From NCBI GenBank assembly GCA_018398815.1, contig CM031600.1:48008597-48072596 (forward strand): a stretch of 64,000 nucleotides of DNA, in the 5' to 3' direction. The notes beneath the pieces were generated by a model. That model was not told where the DNA came from, did not search any database, and was given only the letters and a program-made list of their open reading frames with translations. The stretch comes from Conus ventricosus (taxonomy: Eukaryota; Mollusca; Gastropoda; Neogastropoda; Conidae). Below are positions 11,100 through 23,191 of this stretch, piece by piece (the stretch's first letter is position 1; each line of letters begins with the position of its first letter). The translations under genes were made by a program, and so were the position numbers.

Positions 11100-11269
11100 C
11101 ACCCTAGCATTTTAATTTTCTTTGAGCCCTGTGTTGTTGTTTTTTTTAGGACACAGGATTACATTTTTCAATCAGTTTGCTGTGGTCTGTATTCATGTGT
11201 GACACAGTTGTCTTTTCTGTTTTGTTTGTGTTTATGTTTTTCCATATCTCAGGTTGATCTTCTATTAAA

Positions 11270-12235
11270 GCTGCAAGGGGATGAGGGGACTGTAGTGGGT
11301 AATACATCAAGGCTGCCAAAGGGAAGTGACTGTAATGATAATGTATCAGACTGTGGGGGAGGGGGAGGGAGGGGGGGGGGGGGGGGTTAGAGGCAATTTG
11401 TGAAAGCTGCCAGAGGGGGAAGACCACAGTGGTAATAAATAAAATCTGTCAGAGAGAGAGGACCAGACTGGCAGTATGTGAAAGTATGCTGGAGGGTGAG
11501 GATCATAGTGGAATATATCAGAGCTGTGTGGAGGGGAGGATCATAGTGGAATATATCAGAGCTGTGTGGAGGGGAGGATCATATGGATTTCAGAGCATGT
11601 GTGGAGTGGAGGATCATAGTGATATTCAGACTGTGTGGAGGAGGATCATAGTGGAATTTTCGAGTTGTGGAGGGGGATCTATGAATATATCAGAGCTGGT
11701 GGAGGGGATCATAGTGGAATATATCAGAGCTGTGTGAGGGAGGATCATAGTGGAATATCATCAGAGGCTGTTGAAGGGAGGATCATAGTGGAATATATCA
11801 GAGCTGTGGGAGGGGAGGATAGTGGAATTATGAGTGTGGGGGGAGGATCATAGTGGAATATATCAGAGCTGGGGAGGGGGGATCATAGTGGAATATATCA
11901 GACTGTGGGAGGGGAGGATCATAGTGGATATATCAGAGCTGTGTGGAGGGGATGATCATAGTGGAATATATCAGAGCTGTGTGGAGGGGAGGATCATAGT
12001 GGAATATATCAGAGCTGTGTGGAGGGGAGGATCATAGTGGAATATATCAGAGCTGTGTGGAGGGGAGGATCATAGTGGAATATATCAGAGCTGTGTGAAG
12101 GGGAGGATCATAGTGGAATATATCAGAGCTGTGTGGAGGGGAGGATCATAGTGGAATATATCAGAGCTGTGTGGAGGGGAGGATCATAGTGGAATATATC
12201 AGAGCTGTGTGGAGGGGAGGATCATATGGGGGTGA
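11270..12235. repeat. 38-bp minisatellite with degenerate leading copies
   Basis: The unit is GAGGGGAGGATCATAGTGGA followed by ATATATCAGAGCTGTGTG. It is homogeneous from about 11930 to 12225. It is preceded by copies with missing bases (11580-11900) and by older, longer relatives containing GCTGCCAGAGGGGG and TGGTAATA phrases (11270-11480). About 19 clear copies. Confidence 0.92.
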
Positions 12236-12625
12236 CCATAGTTGCAATGTATCAACGTTGCCGGGGGGGGGGGGGGGGGGAAGTGACCATGGTGCATGTA
12301 CAACTTGTAGAGGGGAGAGGGGGGGGGGGGGGGGGAAGGGGGGATCATAGTTCAATGTTTTAACGTTGCCAGAGGGGGGGGGGGGGGGTGAATAGGTACA
12401 ATGTATCAACGTTGGGGGAGGGGGGGGGGGGGGGGGGAGTGACCATGGTTGCAATGTATCAATGTTGTAGAGGGGAGAGGGGAGGGGGATCATAGTTTGC
12501 AATGTGTTAACGTTGCCAGAGGGGGGGGGGGGGTGACTATAGGTACAATGTATCAACGTTGCTGGAGGGGGGTGGGGGGGGGGGAGACCATGGTTGCAAT
12601 GTATTAAGTTGTCAGGGAGAGACCT
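12236..12625. repeat. Poly-G-bearing minisatellite, about 60-bp units
   Basis: Six or so units contain GCAATGTATCAACGTTG next to runs of 8-18 G. They share the GTTGCCAGAGG...TGTATCA layout of the leading copies of the 38-bp array, so both seem to descend from one ancestor. The G runs could form G-quadruplexes and are unreliable in length. Confidence 0.85.
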
Positions 12626-12884
12626 GAGTGATATTTTTGTCTGCCTATGTGTGTATAACGGTTTTCCAATATTGAGTGCTAGTGAATGGGAAGTAGGACT
12701 TGATGATTGAAGTTGGAAGATATTACAGAGTTTACAATCAGTATAATGTTGTTGGACTTGTATTTGTGGGGATATTGGAGCAAATAAAATGCCTGCTGTG
12801 GAAACTGTATGCTCAAGAGAAGACACTAGAATGGTATCTGAGATTAGCGTCTGGCACTGTAATGCTCAAAGAGGCTGATGTATC

Positions 12885-15627
12885 CTAGAAATTTGCAGCT
12901 GTGGAAACTGTAATGCTCAGAAGACACTGAATGGTTCTGAGAAATAGCAGCTGTGGCAAACTGTGATGCTCAAGATGAACACTGAATGGTATCCTGAAAT
13001 GCAGTGCAAACTTGTGTGCTAAGTGAGACTGAATGGTATCTGAGAATGAGCTGTGCAACGTGATATCAGAGAAGACATGAATGATCCGAAAATAGCGCTG
13101 TGGCAAACTGTGATGCTCAAGAGAAGACACTGAATGGTATCCTGAGAAATAGCAGCTGTGGCAAACTGTGATGCTCAAGAGAAGACACTGAATGGTATCC
13201 TGAGAAATAGCAGCTGTGGCAAACTGTGATGCTCAAGAGAAGACACTGAATGGTATCCTGAGAAATAGCAGCTGTGGCAAACTGTGATGCTCAAGAGAAG
13301 ACACTGAATGGTATCCTGAGAAATAGCAGCTGTGGCAAACTGTGATGCTCAAGAGAAGACACTGAATGGTATCCTGAGAAATAGCGCTGTGGCAAACTGT
13401 AATGCTCAAGAGAAGACACTGAATGGTATCCTGAGAAATAGCAGCTGTGGCAAACTGTGATGCTCAAGAGAAGACACTGAATGGTATCCTGAGAAATAGC
13501 AGCTGTGGCAAACTGTGATGCTCAAGAGAAGACACTGAATGGTATCCTGAGAAATAGCAGCTGTGGCAAACTGTGATGCTCAAGAGAAGACACTGAATGG
13601 TATCCTGAGAAATAGCAGCTGTGGCAAACTGTGATGCTCAAGAGAAGACACTGAATGGTATCCTGAGAAATAGCAGCTGTGGCAAACTGTATGCTCAAGA
13701 GAAGACACTGAATGGTATCCTGAGAAATAGCAGCTGTGGCAAACTGTGATGCTCAAGAGAAGACACTGAATGGTATCCTGAGAAATAGCAGCTGTGGCAA
13801 ACTGTATGCTCAAGAGAAGACACTGAATGGTATCCTGAGAAATAGCAGCTGTGGCAAACTGTGATGCTCAAGAGAAGACACTGAATGGTATCCTGAGAAA
13901 TAGCATCTGTGGCAAACTGTGATGCTCAAGAGAAGACACTGAATGGTATCCTGAAAGCAGTGGGCAACTGTAATGCAAGAACATGATGGTATCAGAATAG
14001 CAGTGTGGCAAACTGTAATGCCAAGAGAAGACACTGAATGGTATCCTGAGAAATAGCAGCTGTGGCAAACTGTGATGCTCAAGAGAAGACACTGAATGGT
14101 ATCCTGAGAAATAGCAGCTGTGGCAAACTGTAATGCTCAAGAGAAGACACTGAATGGTATCCTGAGAAATAGCAGCTGTGGCAAACTGTAATGCTCAAGA
14201 GAAGACACTGAATGGTATCCTGAGAAATAGCAGCTGTGGCAAACTGTAATGCTCAAGAGAAGACACTGAATGGTATCCTGAGAAATAGCAGCTGTGGCAA
14301 ACTGTGATGCTCAAGAGAAGACACTGAATGGTATCCTGAGAAATAGCAGCTGTGGCAAACTGTAATGCTCAAGAGAAGACACTGAATGGTATCCTGAGAA
14401 ATAGCAGCTGTGGCAAACTGTGATGCTCAAGAGAAGACACTGAATGGTATCCTGAGAAATAGCAGCTGTGGCAAACTGTAATGCTCAAGAGAAGACACTG
14501 AATGGTATCCTGAGAAATAGCAGCTGTGGCAAACTGTAATGCTCAAGAGAAGACACTGAATGGTATCCTGAGAAATAGCAGCTGTGGCAAACTGTAATGC
14601 TCAAGAGAAGACACTGAATGGTATCCTGAGAAATAGCAGCTGTGGCAAACTGTAATGCTCAAGAGAAGACACTGAATGGTATCCTGAGAAATAGCAGCTG
14701 TGGCAAACTGTAATGCTCAAGAGAAGACACTGAATGGTATCCTGAGAAATAGCAGCTGTGGCAAACTGTGATGCTCAAGAGAAGACACTGAATGGTATCC
14801 TGAGAAATAGCAGCTGTGGCAAACTGTGATGCTCAAGAGAAGACACTGAATGGTATCCTGAGAAATAGCAGCTGTGGCAAACTGTGATGCTCAAGAGAAG
14901 ACACTGAATGGTATCCTGAGAAATAGCAGCTGTGGCAAACTGTAGATGCTCAAGAGAAGACACTGAATGGTATCCTGAGAAATAGCAGCTGTGGCAAACT
15001 GTGATGCTCAAGAGAAGACACTGAATGGTATCCTGAGAAATAGCAGCTGTGGCAAACTGTGATGCTCAAGAGAAGACACTGAATGGTATCCTGAGAAATA
15101 GCAGCTGTGGCAAACTGTGATGCTCAAGAGAAGACACTGAATGGTATCCTGAGAAATAGCAGCTGTGGCAAACTGTGATGCTCAAGAGAAGACACTGAAT
15201 GGTATCCTGAGAAATAGCAGCTGTGGCAAACTGTGATGCTCAAGAGAAGACACTGAATGGTATCCTGAGAAATAGCAGCTGTGGCAAACTGTGAATGCTC
15301 AAGAGAAGACACTGAATGGTATCCTGAGAAATAGCAGCTGTGGCAAACTGTGATGCTCAAGAGAAGACACTGAATGGTATCCTGAGAAATAGCAGCTGTG
15401 GCAAACTGTGATGCTCAAGAGAAGACACTGAATGGTATCCTGAGAAATAGCAGCTGTGGCAAACTGTAATGCTCAAGAGAAGACACTGAATGGTGATCCT
15501 GAGAAATAGCAGCTGTGGCAAACTGTGATGCTCAAGAGAAGACACTGAATGGTATCCTGAGAAATAGCAGCTGTGGCAAACTGTATGCTCAAGAGAAGAC
15601 ACTGAATGGTTCCTGAGAAATAGCAGC
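12885..15627. repeat. 58-bp minisatellite, about 47 copies
   Basis: The unit is AGCAGCTGTGGCAAACTGTG then ATGCTCAAGAGAAGACACTG then AATGGTATCCTGAGAAAT. The chief variant is TGATGCTC versus TAATGCTC. Copies at 12890-13110 and 13945-14015 are shortened by many scattered deletions, while their neighbours are perfect. Reading frames on the minus strand that repeat SITVCHSCYFSGYHSVSSLE are repeat artefacts. Confidence 0.95.
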
Positions 15628-16490
15628 AGCATTCTGTGCTTGACCTGTGTAGTTGATTTGTTTCATTTTGGGGAAAAAAAAACCACTGTTTGTTTGGGAA
15701 AGAAAAAAACAACAAGAATTAGGATGTTGACTGCTTACTGGAATTTGTATTCATAGGGTCTTCCCTGTTCCTGTGTGGGTTGTATCAGTCACAACAAAGA
15801 CGCAGTATTTCCATTTTTTTGTGCCAAAAATAGAACTTGTTTGAGTGAAATTCAAAATTTCAGATGCATTTTAGTAACTTCACTAATATTACCATTGTTT
15901 TCATTTTTATCTATGAGAAAGGGATATCTCACCTGATGCGTTAAAAAACAAACAAACGTACTTCTGTCTACCTCCTCTCTCTCCTTTTCTCTTTCACACT
16001 TTACCTCCCTCCAGTTGGATGAGTTTTTTTCCTCCAAAATATATTAGATGTAGTCAGTAGGATCTGGTCTGCTTTGCTGCCGTGTTCTATATTCCTGTGC
16101 AGCTTCTTAATTTCTTTTTTTTTAATTCAGCAGTGTAGCACTTGTGTTACAAATAGCTGGCATTTGATTCAAAGTGATTTTTTTGTTCCCCAGATAATAC
16201 AGTGTGCCTTTCATGCTACTTGATGCTCTGTTCTGTTTCATTAGTTGCCGCTTTGCCTCCCACGATGGCATTGATGCAGATAGAGTAGTTACTGTCATTT
16301 TCCATGGAGTTGGTATCGGTTTATTTTTGCAGCATATTCTGAGAGACTAGCTTATAAGTTATGAAGGCTTTTGTTTGTTATTAAATGTTCCTGTATATTT
16401 GTGACTTTTTTTATGTTACATTTTCTCCTTTGGCGGATCAGTTCCTATTTCTGTTCACGAAACATTCTGGTCTTGGTAGAAATGGCGTCA
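15628..16490. other. Intron-like DNA without recognised features
   Basis: AT-rich. An acceptor-like TTTTTTGTTCCCCAG ends at 16192, but every frame after it soon meets a stop and resembles nothing in SSBP. Confidence 0.4.
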
Positions 16491-16524
16491 CAGACAGACA
16501 GACAGACACGACACACAGACACAC

Positions 16525-16580
<56 letters not shown>

Positions 16581-16620
16581 CACACATACACTTACCAGTT
16601 ACCACACACACACACACGTA

Positions 16621-16659
<39 letters not shown>

Positions 16660-16700
16660 ACACACACACCACACACACCACACACCACACACACACATGC
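16491..16700. repeat. (GACA)n then (AC)n microsatellite
   Basis: CAGACAGACAGACACGACAC leads into interrupted AC/CCA repeats to about 16698. Confidence 0.93.
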
Positions 16701-17048
16701 ATGCACAGAGCATGTGTGTATACAGATATACTTCCATGCATGAAAGAGAAAGAAGGGAAAGTTTGTGGTGCAATGATTGCCCATGACTTACATCCAAACG
16801 GGCCCTTGTTTGTGTTATAACATGTGAATAAACATTAAAGATTCGTCTTCTCCTCGAGTTTTGGAACCAGATTCCTTCTTTGATTTAATGTTTTTTCTCA
16901 TTTGGGTTCATACTTTGTCCGTGGCATTTCACAATTCATCTTTATGTGTTCCTTCTGTCTTTGAGTTGTCTATTAAGTTATTTATGTTCCCTATCTGATG
17001 TGTGACTTGTGTTGGTGTGTTCTCTGCGTCTGTGTGGGCGGTACGTAG

Positions 17049-17114
17049 ACCCTCTGTCCCAAGCCCAGGCAGGAATGGTTTGGCCCGGTCACCATCGAGA
17101 CATGTCAAGGCCAA
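17049..17114 (+). CDS. Weak candidate exon for the SSBP gene
   Basis: This 66-nt open stretch lies between GGTACGTAG and a GTAACA donor. Its phase fits exon C: entry phase 1 gives Asp, followed by PLSQAQAGMVWPGHHRDMSR. It leaves in phase 1. The acceptor has only a moderate pyrimidine tract. The peptide resembles the corresponding vertebrate segment only in its leading Asp and trailing Ser-Arg. It could be a lineage-specific exon or a chance open stretch. Confidence 0.22.
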
Positions 17115-18001
17115 GTAACATTCTCTTTTTCATCATTTCCTTTCCTGCCCTGCCACCCTCCCTTCCCACTCCCTTTCTTTTGGTTTATTTTTTTTTATGC
17201 ATTCTGTTGGTGGTTTTTCTTTCGTTTTTCTTTTTGTGTGATGTATGTATTTTTTGTGTCAAGGTTTATTTCTGGGATGTTTATGTTGTGGTATCTGTGT
17301 GGTCTAGTTCCTGTTGGCTAATATATGCAAATTTAAAAGAATAATTCTTATTCATTTTACGCTAAATTAATGTGATTTCATGTTGTTTCTCTGTGTGTGT
17401 ATGTGCGTGCTGGCATTGCAGTCCGTTATGTTTGTGGTCTAGTGTTTGCTCTTTTCATTTGCTTTGCTTTTGCTGTAACTTTACCCTCTCCTTCAGAAGG
17501 AGAAAAGGAAAAAGATTTTCCTGGCTTTTGTAGCTTTATGCCCATTCCTTTGAAATGACTCTCAGCTTCAGCAGTTTCTGGTGTTGTTGGTATTTGAAGC
17601 TGTCTTGGCTTATTCTTGTGGATTGCAACCTAAAGTTTTATGATGTTGTTTTATTTCTTTGCCAAATTGTTTTTCTTTTTATCGTCACCATATAAGGAGA
17701 CCAAAGTAATTTTTGGTATTTTACTTCATTTATTTGAAACCTTCTTTTTTGTTGTTGTTATTGTTAATTCGCTTGTTTGATTATTTTTGTCTTGAAAATT
17801 TTGGACCGATGTGTTTGTCTGCTGTTGATATTTGGGGGGCCAAGCCGTGTGAGGCTGGCAGTCAGTTATTCAGCCATGCAACAGCCTTTTTTTGTTGTTG
17901 TTGAAATTCCTTCTTTAGCAATGCTTGGCTTCTTTGAATGTAAATCACTAAATGGGTCAATTATCAAAAAGAAATTAACTCAGAGGTGGGAATGTGTCCT
18001 C
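17115..18001. other. T-rich intron-like DNA
   Basis: No exon or element is recognised. TTGTTGTTG runs are frequent. Confidence 0.4.
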
Positions 18002-19080
18002 TTAACCCGTTCACTGCCGTTCAGTGCCTAAAAATAGTACAAACAAAGGCTTTCCCAGGGCCAGGGAAATCTCATGATTTGGGGTAATAATTAACAAAAT
18101 ATTCTAGCTCAGAAACTACAAAAGATAGAAAAATGAAATCTATATAATTTTTGAAGGAAATTGAATGAAGATTTTGAATCTGGGCTTCTTTTGTTTTAAT
18201 TTTGATAATAAAAAAGTATTTAGGCATTTAGATTTGGATAGATTTTTTTGCACGATCAAAAAACATATGTATTTACCACTACATCTTCACATCCAAACAA
18301 GAACACAAAGCAAAAAAGATGAAAATAAAGTTTGTATTGTCACACTACACCTGTAAATGAAAGTAAAACAGTTTAGAAGTCTATCAAGATGCTCACACTC
18401 TATGCAGACTGACCAGTCCACGACCACGCCCCCCTCTCCCCACCACGCCCCCTTGCTGGACTTCAACCCTCTCTTTCACTCCTACTCTTCCCCTACCTTT
18501 CCGTCTGCCCCGTGTCACGCCGCGAGCAGGCCACGCTCCCCTCTCGTGCTGACTATCACATCACTGGCCGTGGCACACAGTGCAGAGTACACACTAGGCT
18601 GGCTCGTTCGACGCAGTCAGCTGAACACACACTGAGGTCACACAGCCCTACTCAATAACTGACGAATATGGTCGGCAATTCCACCACTATCATCATCTCA
18701 CCTTCATGCTCGAGTGAGTCGTTGAATAAAAGATTATTGTCTTTGTCAAAAATCATCAGCAGAGCCTGCTCAGCTGTGTAAATACGTTGATTTGGTCGCT
18801 GGGCTTGTCGAAGGTTGCGCCGCCATCTTTGCAAGCGAGACGAAGTGCTGGCTGGTCATCCAGTCAGTGATGAGAATAAATGGGCTTTCCCTCACGTGTG
18901 GTCATTTACATATTATTTTAATACTACAGACATATAAGGCTTTGTACGCACACACTATTTGAGTCCGTTGATAGAAATAGTAACGAATGAAAATTCAAGA
19001 AAAATGCATGACGTCAGTGGACTGGGAAAGCATTTTTACTTTGGCGTCGACTGACGGCCTAAAGGCACTCTTCGGGTTAA
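18002..19080 (-). mobile_element. Non-autonomous piggyBac-type element
   Basis: The left end is TTAACCCGTTCACTGCC (18002) and the right end, on the opposite strand, is TTAACCCGAAGAGTGCC (19080 leftwards). The tetranucleotide TTAA flanks both ends. TTAA targets and CCC/GGG termini are diagnostic of piggyBac. About 1,071 bp lies between the two TTAA sites, much shorter than a full element (usually over 2 kb). Only a short remnant of transposase reading frame is inside. Confidence 0.83.
18652..18834 (-). pseudogene. Remnant of a piggyBac transposase N-terminus
   Basis: Sixty codons on the minus strand include RIYTAEQALLMIFDKDNN, followed by an acidic stretch. This is the layout of the N-terminal region of piggyBac transposases (a YTAEQAL-like helix and then acidic residues). 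No catalytic Asp domain or cysteine-rich C-terminus is present inside the element. Assignment rests on this motif and on the TTAA-flanked ends, so the remnant points to the autonomous parent. Confidence 0.5.
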
Positions 19081-21640
19081 GCTGGAACTTGTGTTTTCTA
19101 ATCATATGTTTGGTACAAAACTCAGGTTTTATCTGGTAAGTATCCTAAGTGAAAAAAGGAGTATAAAACAAAAGCGCTGTTATGGAGATGAGGTCTGTAT
19201 TGGGGACGCGCGACACAGCTTTACATTTCCGTCCTTATTGAGACACTTAGTGAAAGGGCAAACAAACAAGGCTTTACACATTTGTAATCCAATATTTTTG
19301 TTGCTGTAGTCTGAGCAGAGGCATGTATCAAACTTGTGTACTACTTAACTATGGAAAATTAACTTCCCAGAAAGTGATGACGTCATTTTTGCACAATATT
19401 GTGTTTGTTGTCATTGTTCTAATATTGCCTGACCACTTGCGTACAAGCTTTCATGCGGCATCTATGTTATCTACAAGAAAATAAACCCAGTCGAGTTTGG
19501 TATTAAAGAATTGTTGGGAATTCGCCAATTCAGTCATCTCAATAGTGCAGATATATTACATTTTTCATGACAATAACTAATTATCAAACCTACAGCCCCA
19601 TTTGTAATGGCCGCTCAACCTTGCCGAACGCATTGCTGCCAGACCAGCTATGCACAGATGACATTCAGTTGGCCGAATACAGTGCGGTTAGCTGGCTGGT
19701 GGGGAGCAGCCTGCAGAAAACATTCCTTTCCCTAACCTGCATTCACAGCTTGGTCTCTGCAGCTGTAAACTCCCCTGCGACTCAAAACTAAGTAACTTGC
19801 TCTGAACAGCCGTGGACGCAACATCAAGAGTAGTGTATGTAATACACTTTTTAAGATGAGTTCACAGTAATGCTGTTTTATGACATTATAAGGTTGTGGT
19901 ATTGTTATCCCAGTATTACATTTCAGAAGTAAAGGAGATGATTTGATAAATGGATATTGTCCTGTCGGGGTTCTGGCGGGTATGGTGTTGGTCAAGGAGT
20001 GATATTCAGAGCGTTCCACCATCACCAATCCTCTGCAGGCCTAAGGCTTCATGAAAAACCTGCCTGTGGTTCCCCGTGTACATGCAAACCATGATGATAG
20101 TAGTGTGGGTGTGATTCCCTGGACCGTTTTCCTCAACAACATCAGTGCCTTCATTGACACCGACCTTTTCTGACGCTCTGGCCTTCTTTTGGCCGAGCAC
20201 AAACACACCCCAAACAGGGGGGAGAATCACTGCAAACAGCACTCCATACAGATTACAAGGGTTCTCAAAGAGCTGAGCAAGATAAGCACAAAAACTTTAA
20301 ATCAGTTTCAGTTTGGTGATGATAGTAGAGGGCTGAGGAGCGTGGGACGGAAAATCACCGCACCTGACAGTTTCTTCCAGCTTTAAAACAGTTGGTGACA
20401 GGTCAGCCTGCTCTTTGAATGCCACTAGACAAAGATGCCATGCCTGACAGGGTCATGGAAAGTAAGCGAGAGACACAGAATATTCAAACCCAAGTTTTGC
20501 TGATGCCAATACGAAGGACAGAAGAGGTAGAGCCAGGCAGCAGGGGTGAGCAGGAGGGGGAGAGGGAGTGAGGAAGGTGGGAGATGAGGGAAAGGGATGG
20601 AGGGAGGGGGTATGTCAAAGAGCAAGAAGAACTGAGTGATGTGAATGATTTCACTATTGTCATGACCTGCATGATGATGTCAGGCTGTTCCCTGGTCTGT
20701 GCTTATCCAGGTGTTGTCTTGTGAACAGGACGCCGCTGACTAATCTTTTCAGAATGTGTCATCATTGTGCTTGAGGAAGATTCTGTTTTTTGACTCAGGT
20801 AATAGGTTTGATTTTCCTCATTACTGCTTCCCACAGAAGAAAGAAAGCTTAAACACAAGGGAGAGGAACTGATGGGTGTTTCTGTTTTTTTGTTTTTTTG
20901 TTTTTTTAACTTTTTTTTATACAGTGGAACCTCTCTAAAATGATGCCCAGAAGCTTTAGTCTAGGTCTTGAAAGTTCAGTGGGAGGGTCTGTTTAGCTAG
21001 GATGTAAGTCAGGTTATGGTATGTAGCTAGGCTGTAAGTCTGATTGTAGACAAAGAAGAAAAAAAGTAGATGAGACAGCAAAAAAACCCAAAAAACAAAA
21101 AAGAAGAAAAAAGCTTGAAAGGAGAGAGTCTCGTCCTCTGTTTATCATCTTTCCTTGCATGATATACCTGCAGGTGCCTAGATGATGTTTCAGAGTTGAA
21201 ATAAACTTCTGTGGAACTTTTTAAAAACACCAAAAAGTTTCATTAAATGTGAATAGTACCAATGTTCGTCTTTTTTTTTTTTTTTTTTTAAATCTATGGT
21301 GGGTGTAGTTTGCTGTTTGTGTGTGCCTGTTTGTGAGCTGGTGATGTGTCAGACTGCCCCTTGTGGTCACACACCTTGATTTGTGAGTCACACGCTGCCA
21401 TCCAGAAACCCAGTCTGTTCACAGTCTCCTCACTGACTCCTTACTCCTAGGTCATCTCACATAATGCCACTGAAGTTCCCAGGGTGTGCAGATGCCACGG
21501 TACAGTTGACATTACTGTCATAGCCATTGTGATTGATTCCACAGTAGCTGAAAAGCTCAACAGTCCTTCGGCTGTTTTGAATAGATAGTCATCTATCACT
21601 CATCATTCGTAGTCACAGACTGACAAGTAATATCTAAACG
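19081..21640. other. Unique non-coding DNA
   Basis: No gene is recognised. T runs occur at 20886-20918 and 21270-21290. CAGTGGAACCTCTCTAAAA at 20922 resembles one end of a pogo/Tigger-type transposon, but no partner end was found. Confidence 0.35.
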
Positions 21641-21644
21641 AGTG

Positions 21645-21730
21645 TGGATTGTAAAGCGCTTAGAGCTTGGTCTCTAACTGAGGGTAGGCGCTATTTAAGT
21701 ATTCATAATAATTAATGATAATAATTTTCA
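21645..21730 (+). repeat. SINE-like 3' tail
   Basis: GTAAAGCGCTTAGAGC and GGTAGGCGCTATTTAAGTAT, followed by AT-rich ATAATAATTAATGATAATAA, match the general form of invertebrate short-element tails. No head region is identified. Confidence 0.4.
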
Positions 21731-21734
21731 GTAA

Positions 21735-21862
21735 TTTTGATGAACAAAGGCTACGTAGCTGATGAAGACATTTTGATGAACAAAGGCTGTGTAGCTGATG
21801 AAGACATTTTGATGAACAAAGACTGTGTAGCTGATGAAGACGTTTTGATGAACAAAGGCTTT
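21735..21862. repeat. 36-bp tandem repeat, about 3.5 copies
   Basis: TTTTGATGAACAAAGGCTGT followed by GTAGCTGATGAAGACA is repeated with a few substitutions. It begins right at the end of the SINE-like tail. Confidence 0.85.
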
Positions 21863-22158
21863 CAGGCTGACAGAAGGTCCCATAAGTGATGAAGAGTTTG
21901 TTTCTGCTTTGGGAGGGGTGGAGGGGGAGCACAGTTGTATGTGTGTGACTGACAAGGGTTTTAGACTCATGGTTGTGTGAGTGACACAGGCTATGCAGTG
22001 ACAAAAGTTCTATGATGAAGGTTTGTGGTTGGCTGGTGAAGCTTCTGTGAATGGGCTTAAAGCCCCTAAGGTGGACTCCTTCAGGTTCTTCTGAAAAGGC
22101 ATCAATGGTTTATGTCAACAGGTTTAATATTGCAATGGATGGATTGATAGATTAACTT

Positions 22159-22274
22159 GATTGATCGGTTGATGGTGCTGGAAATTATAGATGTATGCCC
22201 ATTATATTGATCATCAGATTGATCGGTTGATGGTGCTGGAAATTATAGATGTATGCCCATTATATTGATCATCA
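22159..22274. repeat. 58-bp direct duplication
   Basis: GATTGATCGGTTGATGGTGC plus the next 38 bases occurs twice, starting at 22159 and 22217, and is identical by eye. Confidence 0.9.
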
Positions 22275-23091
22275 GGGGTAAGTTTATTTCTGATCTTGCC
22301 ACAGACACTGGTTTCAGAAGAAATGTGTTTGAGACGGTCACAAGGTTTGGGCATAGAAGGAGTATTGAAGTTTATGTGGTCAGTTGTTTTCACATCTGTG
22401 ACCAAGTGGCCAGAAAGGCTGCATTAAATGTCAGACTGACCAATTTTAGATCACAATGTCTGTGAGAACTCAAAACATTCTCTTTCCACGACCAATGAAA
22501 CCAAGGTTTCTTCACAACAAAGTTCGATGGTTGATGATCAGATATTTTGAGAAATTGGGGCTCAAAGATTGAAGTTAGTTCCAAAGAATACAAAAATGGA
22601 CTTAACACAAAATTAGTCAGTGGCCTTTTTGATAATGTTATGCGTGGAATAGTCTGTATCACTTAAGGTACCATTCCTCTGGTCACATTTATGAACAGAC
22701 TTTTTTCCCTTACAAAAATGAGTCCAGTTTCACTATTATGCCATCTTCAGGTTGTTGGTCTTGTTGTATTTTCCTTTGAATTATTTCTTCTTTCCTTTAA
22801 TTTCAGTTTAGCAGACTGCTTTCACATCTTATAATTACTGTCAAGGATACAATCTGAGGAAAGAAGAGACCCTTTCTTTTCACTTTGTTGGGTTTTTCAA
22901 TGGCCTGAGAATGGAATTTCCATAAATATTGCACAAAAGAGATTTTCTTATAATGATTATATATCAGACTTGTGTTTCTCCGTAATGGACAACAATAAAG
23001 AGTGGCTGTAGGATCAGCATGCACACTGATCTCAAATTTGAACTTTGACAGATATGGCTCAGGTTTGTTGCTCAAATTTATACACATACAC
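22275..23091. other. Unique DNA before a scaffold gap
   Basis: No gene or element ends are recognised. Confidence 0.4.
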
Positions 23092-23191
23092 NNNNNNNNN
23101 NNNNNNNNNNNNNNNNNNNNNNNNNNNNNNNNNNNNNNNNNNNNNNNNNNNNNNNNNNNNNNNNNNNNNNNNNNNNNNNNNNNNNNNNNNN
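23092..23191. other. Assembly gap of 100 N
   Basis: Exactly 100 N. Sequence on the two sides shows no evident continuity. Confidence 0.98.

Noticed and set aside
12885..15715. Minus-strand frames repeating a 58-bp-derived peptide
   Set aside because: Produced by the minisatellite; frames change at each copy with a missing base.
20922..20945. pogo/Tigger-like terminus CAGTGGAACCTCTCTAAAA
   Set aside because: No matching opposite end or transposase nearby, and T-rich flanks make a chance match possible.
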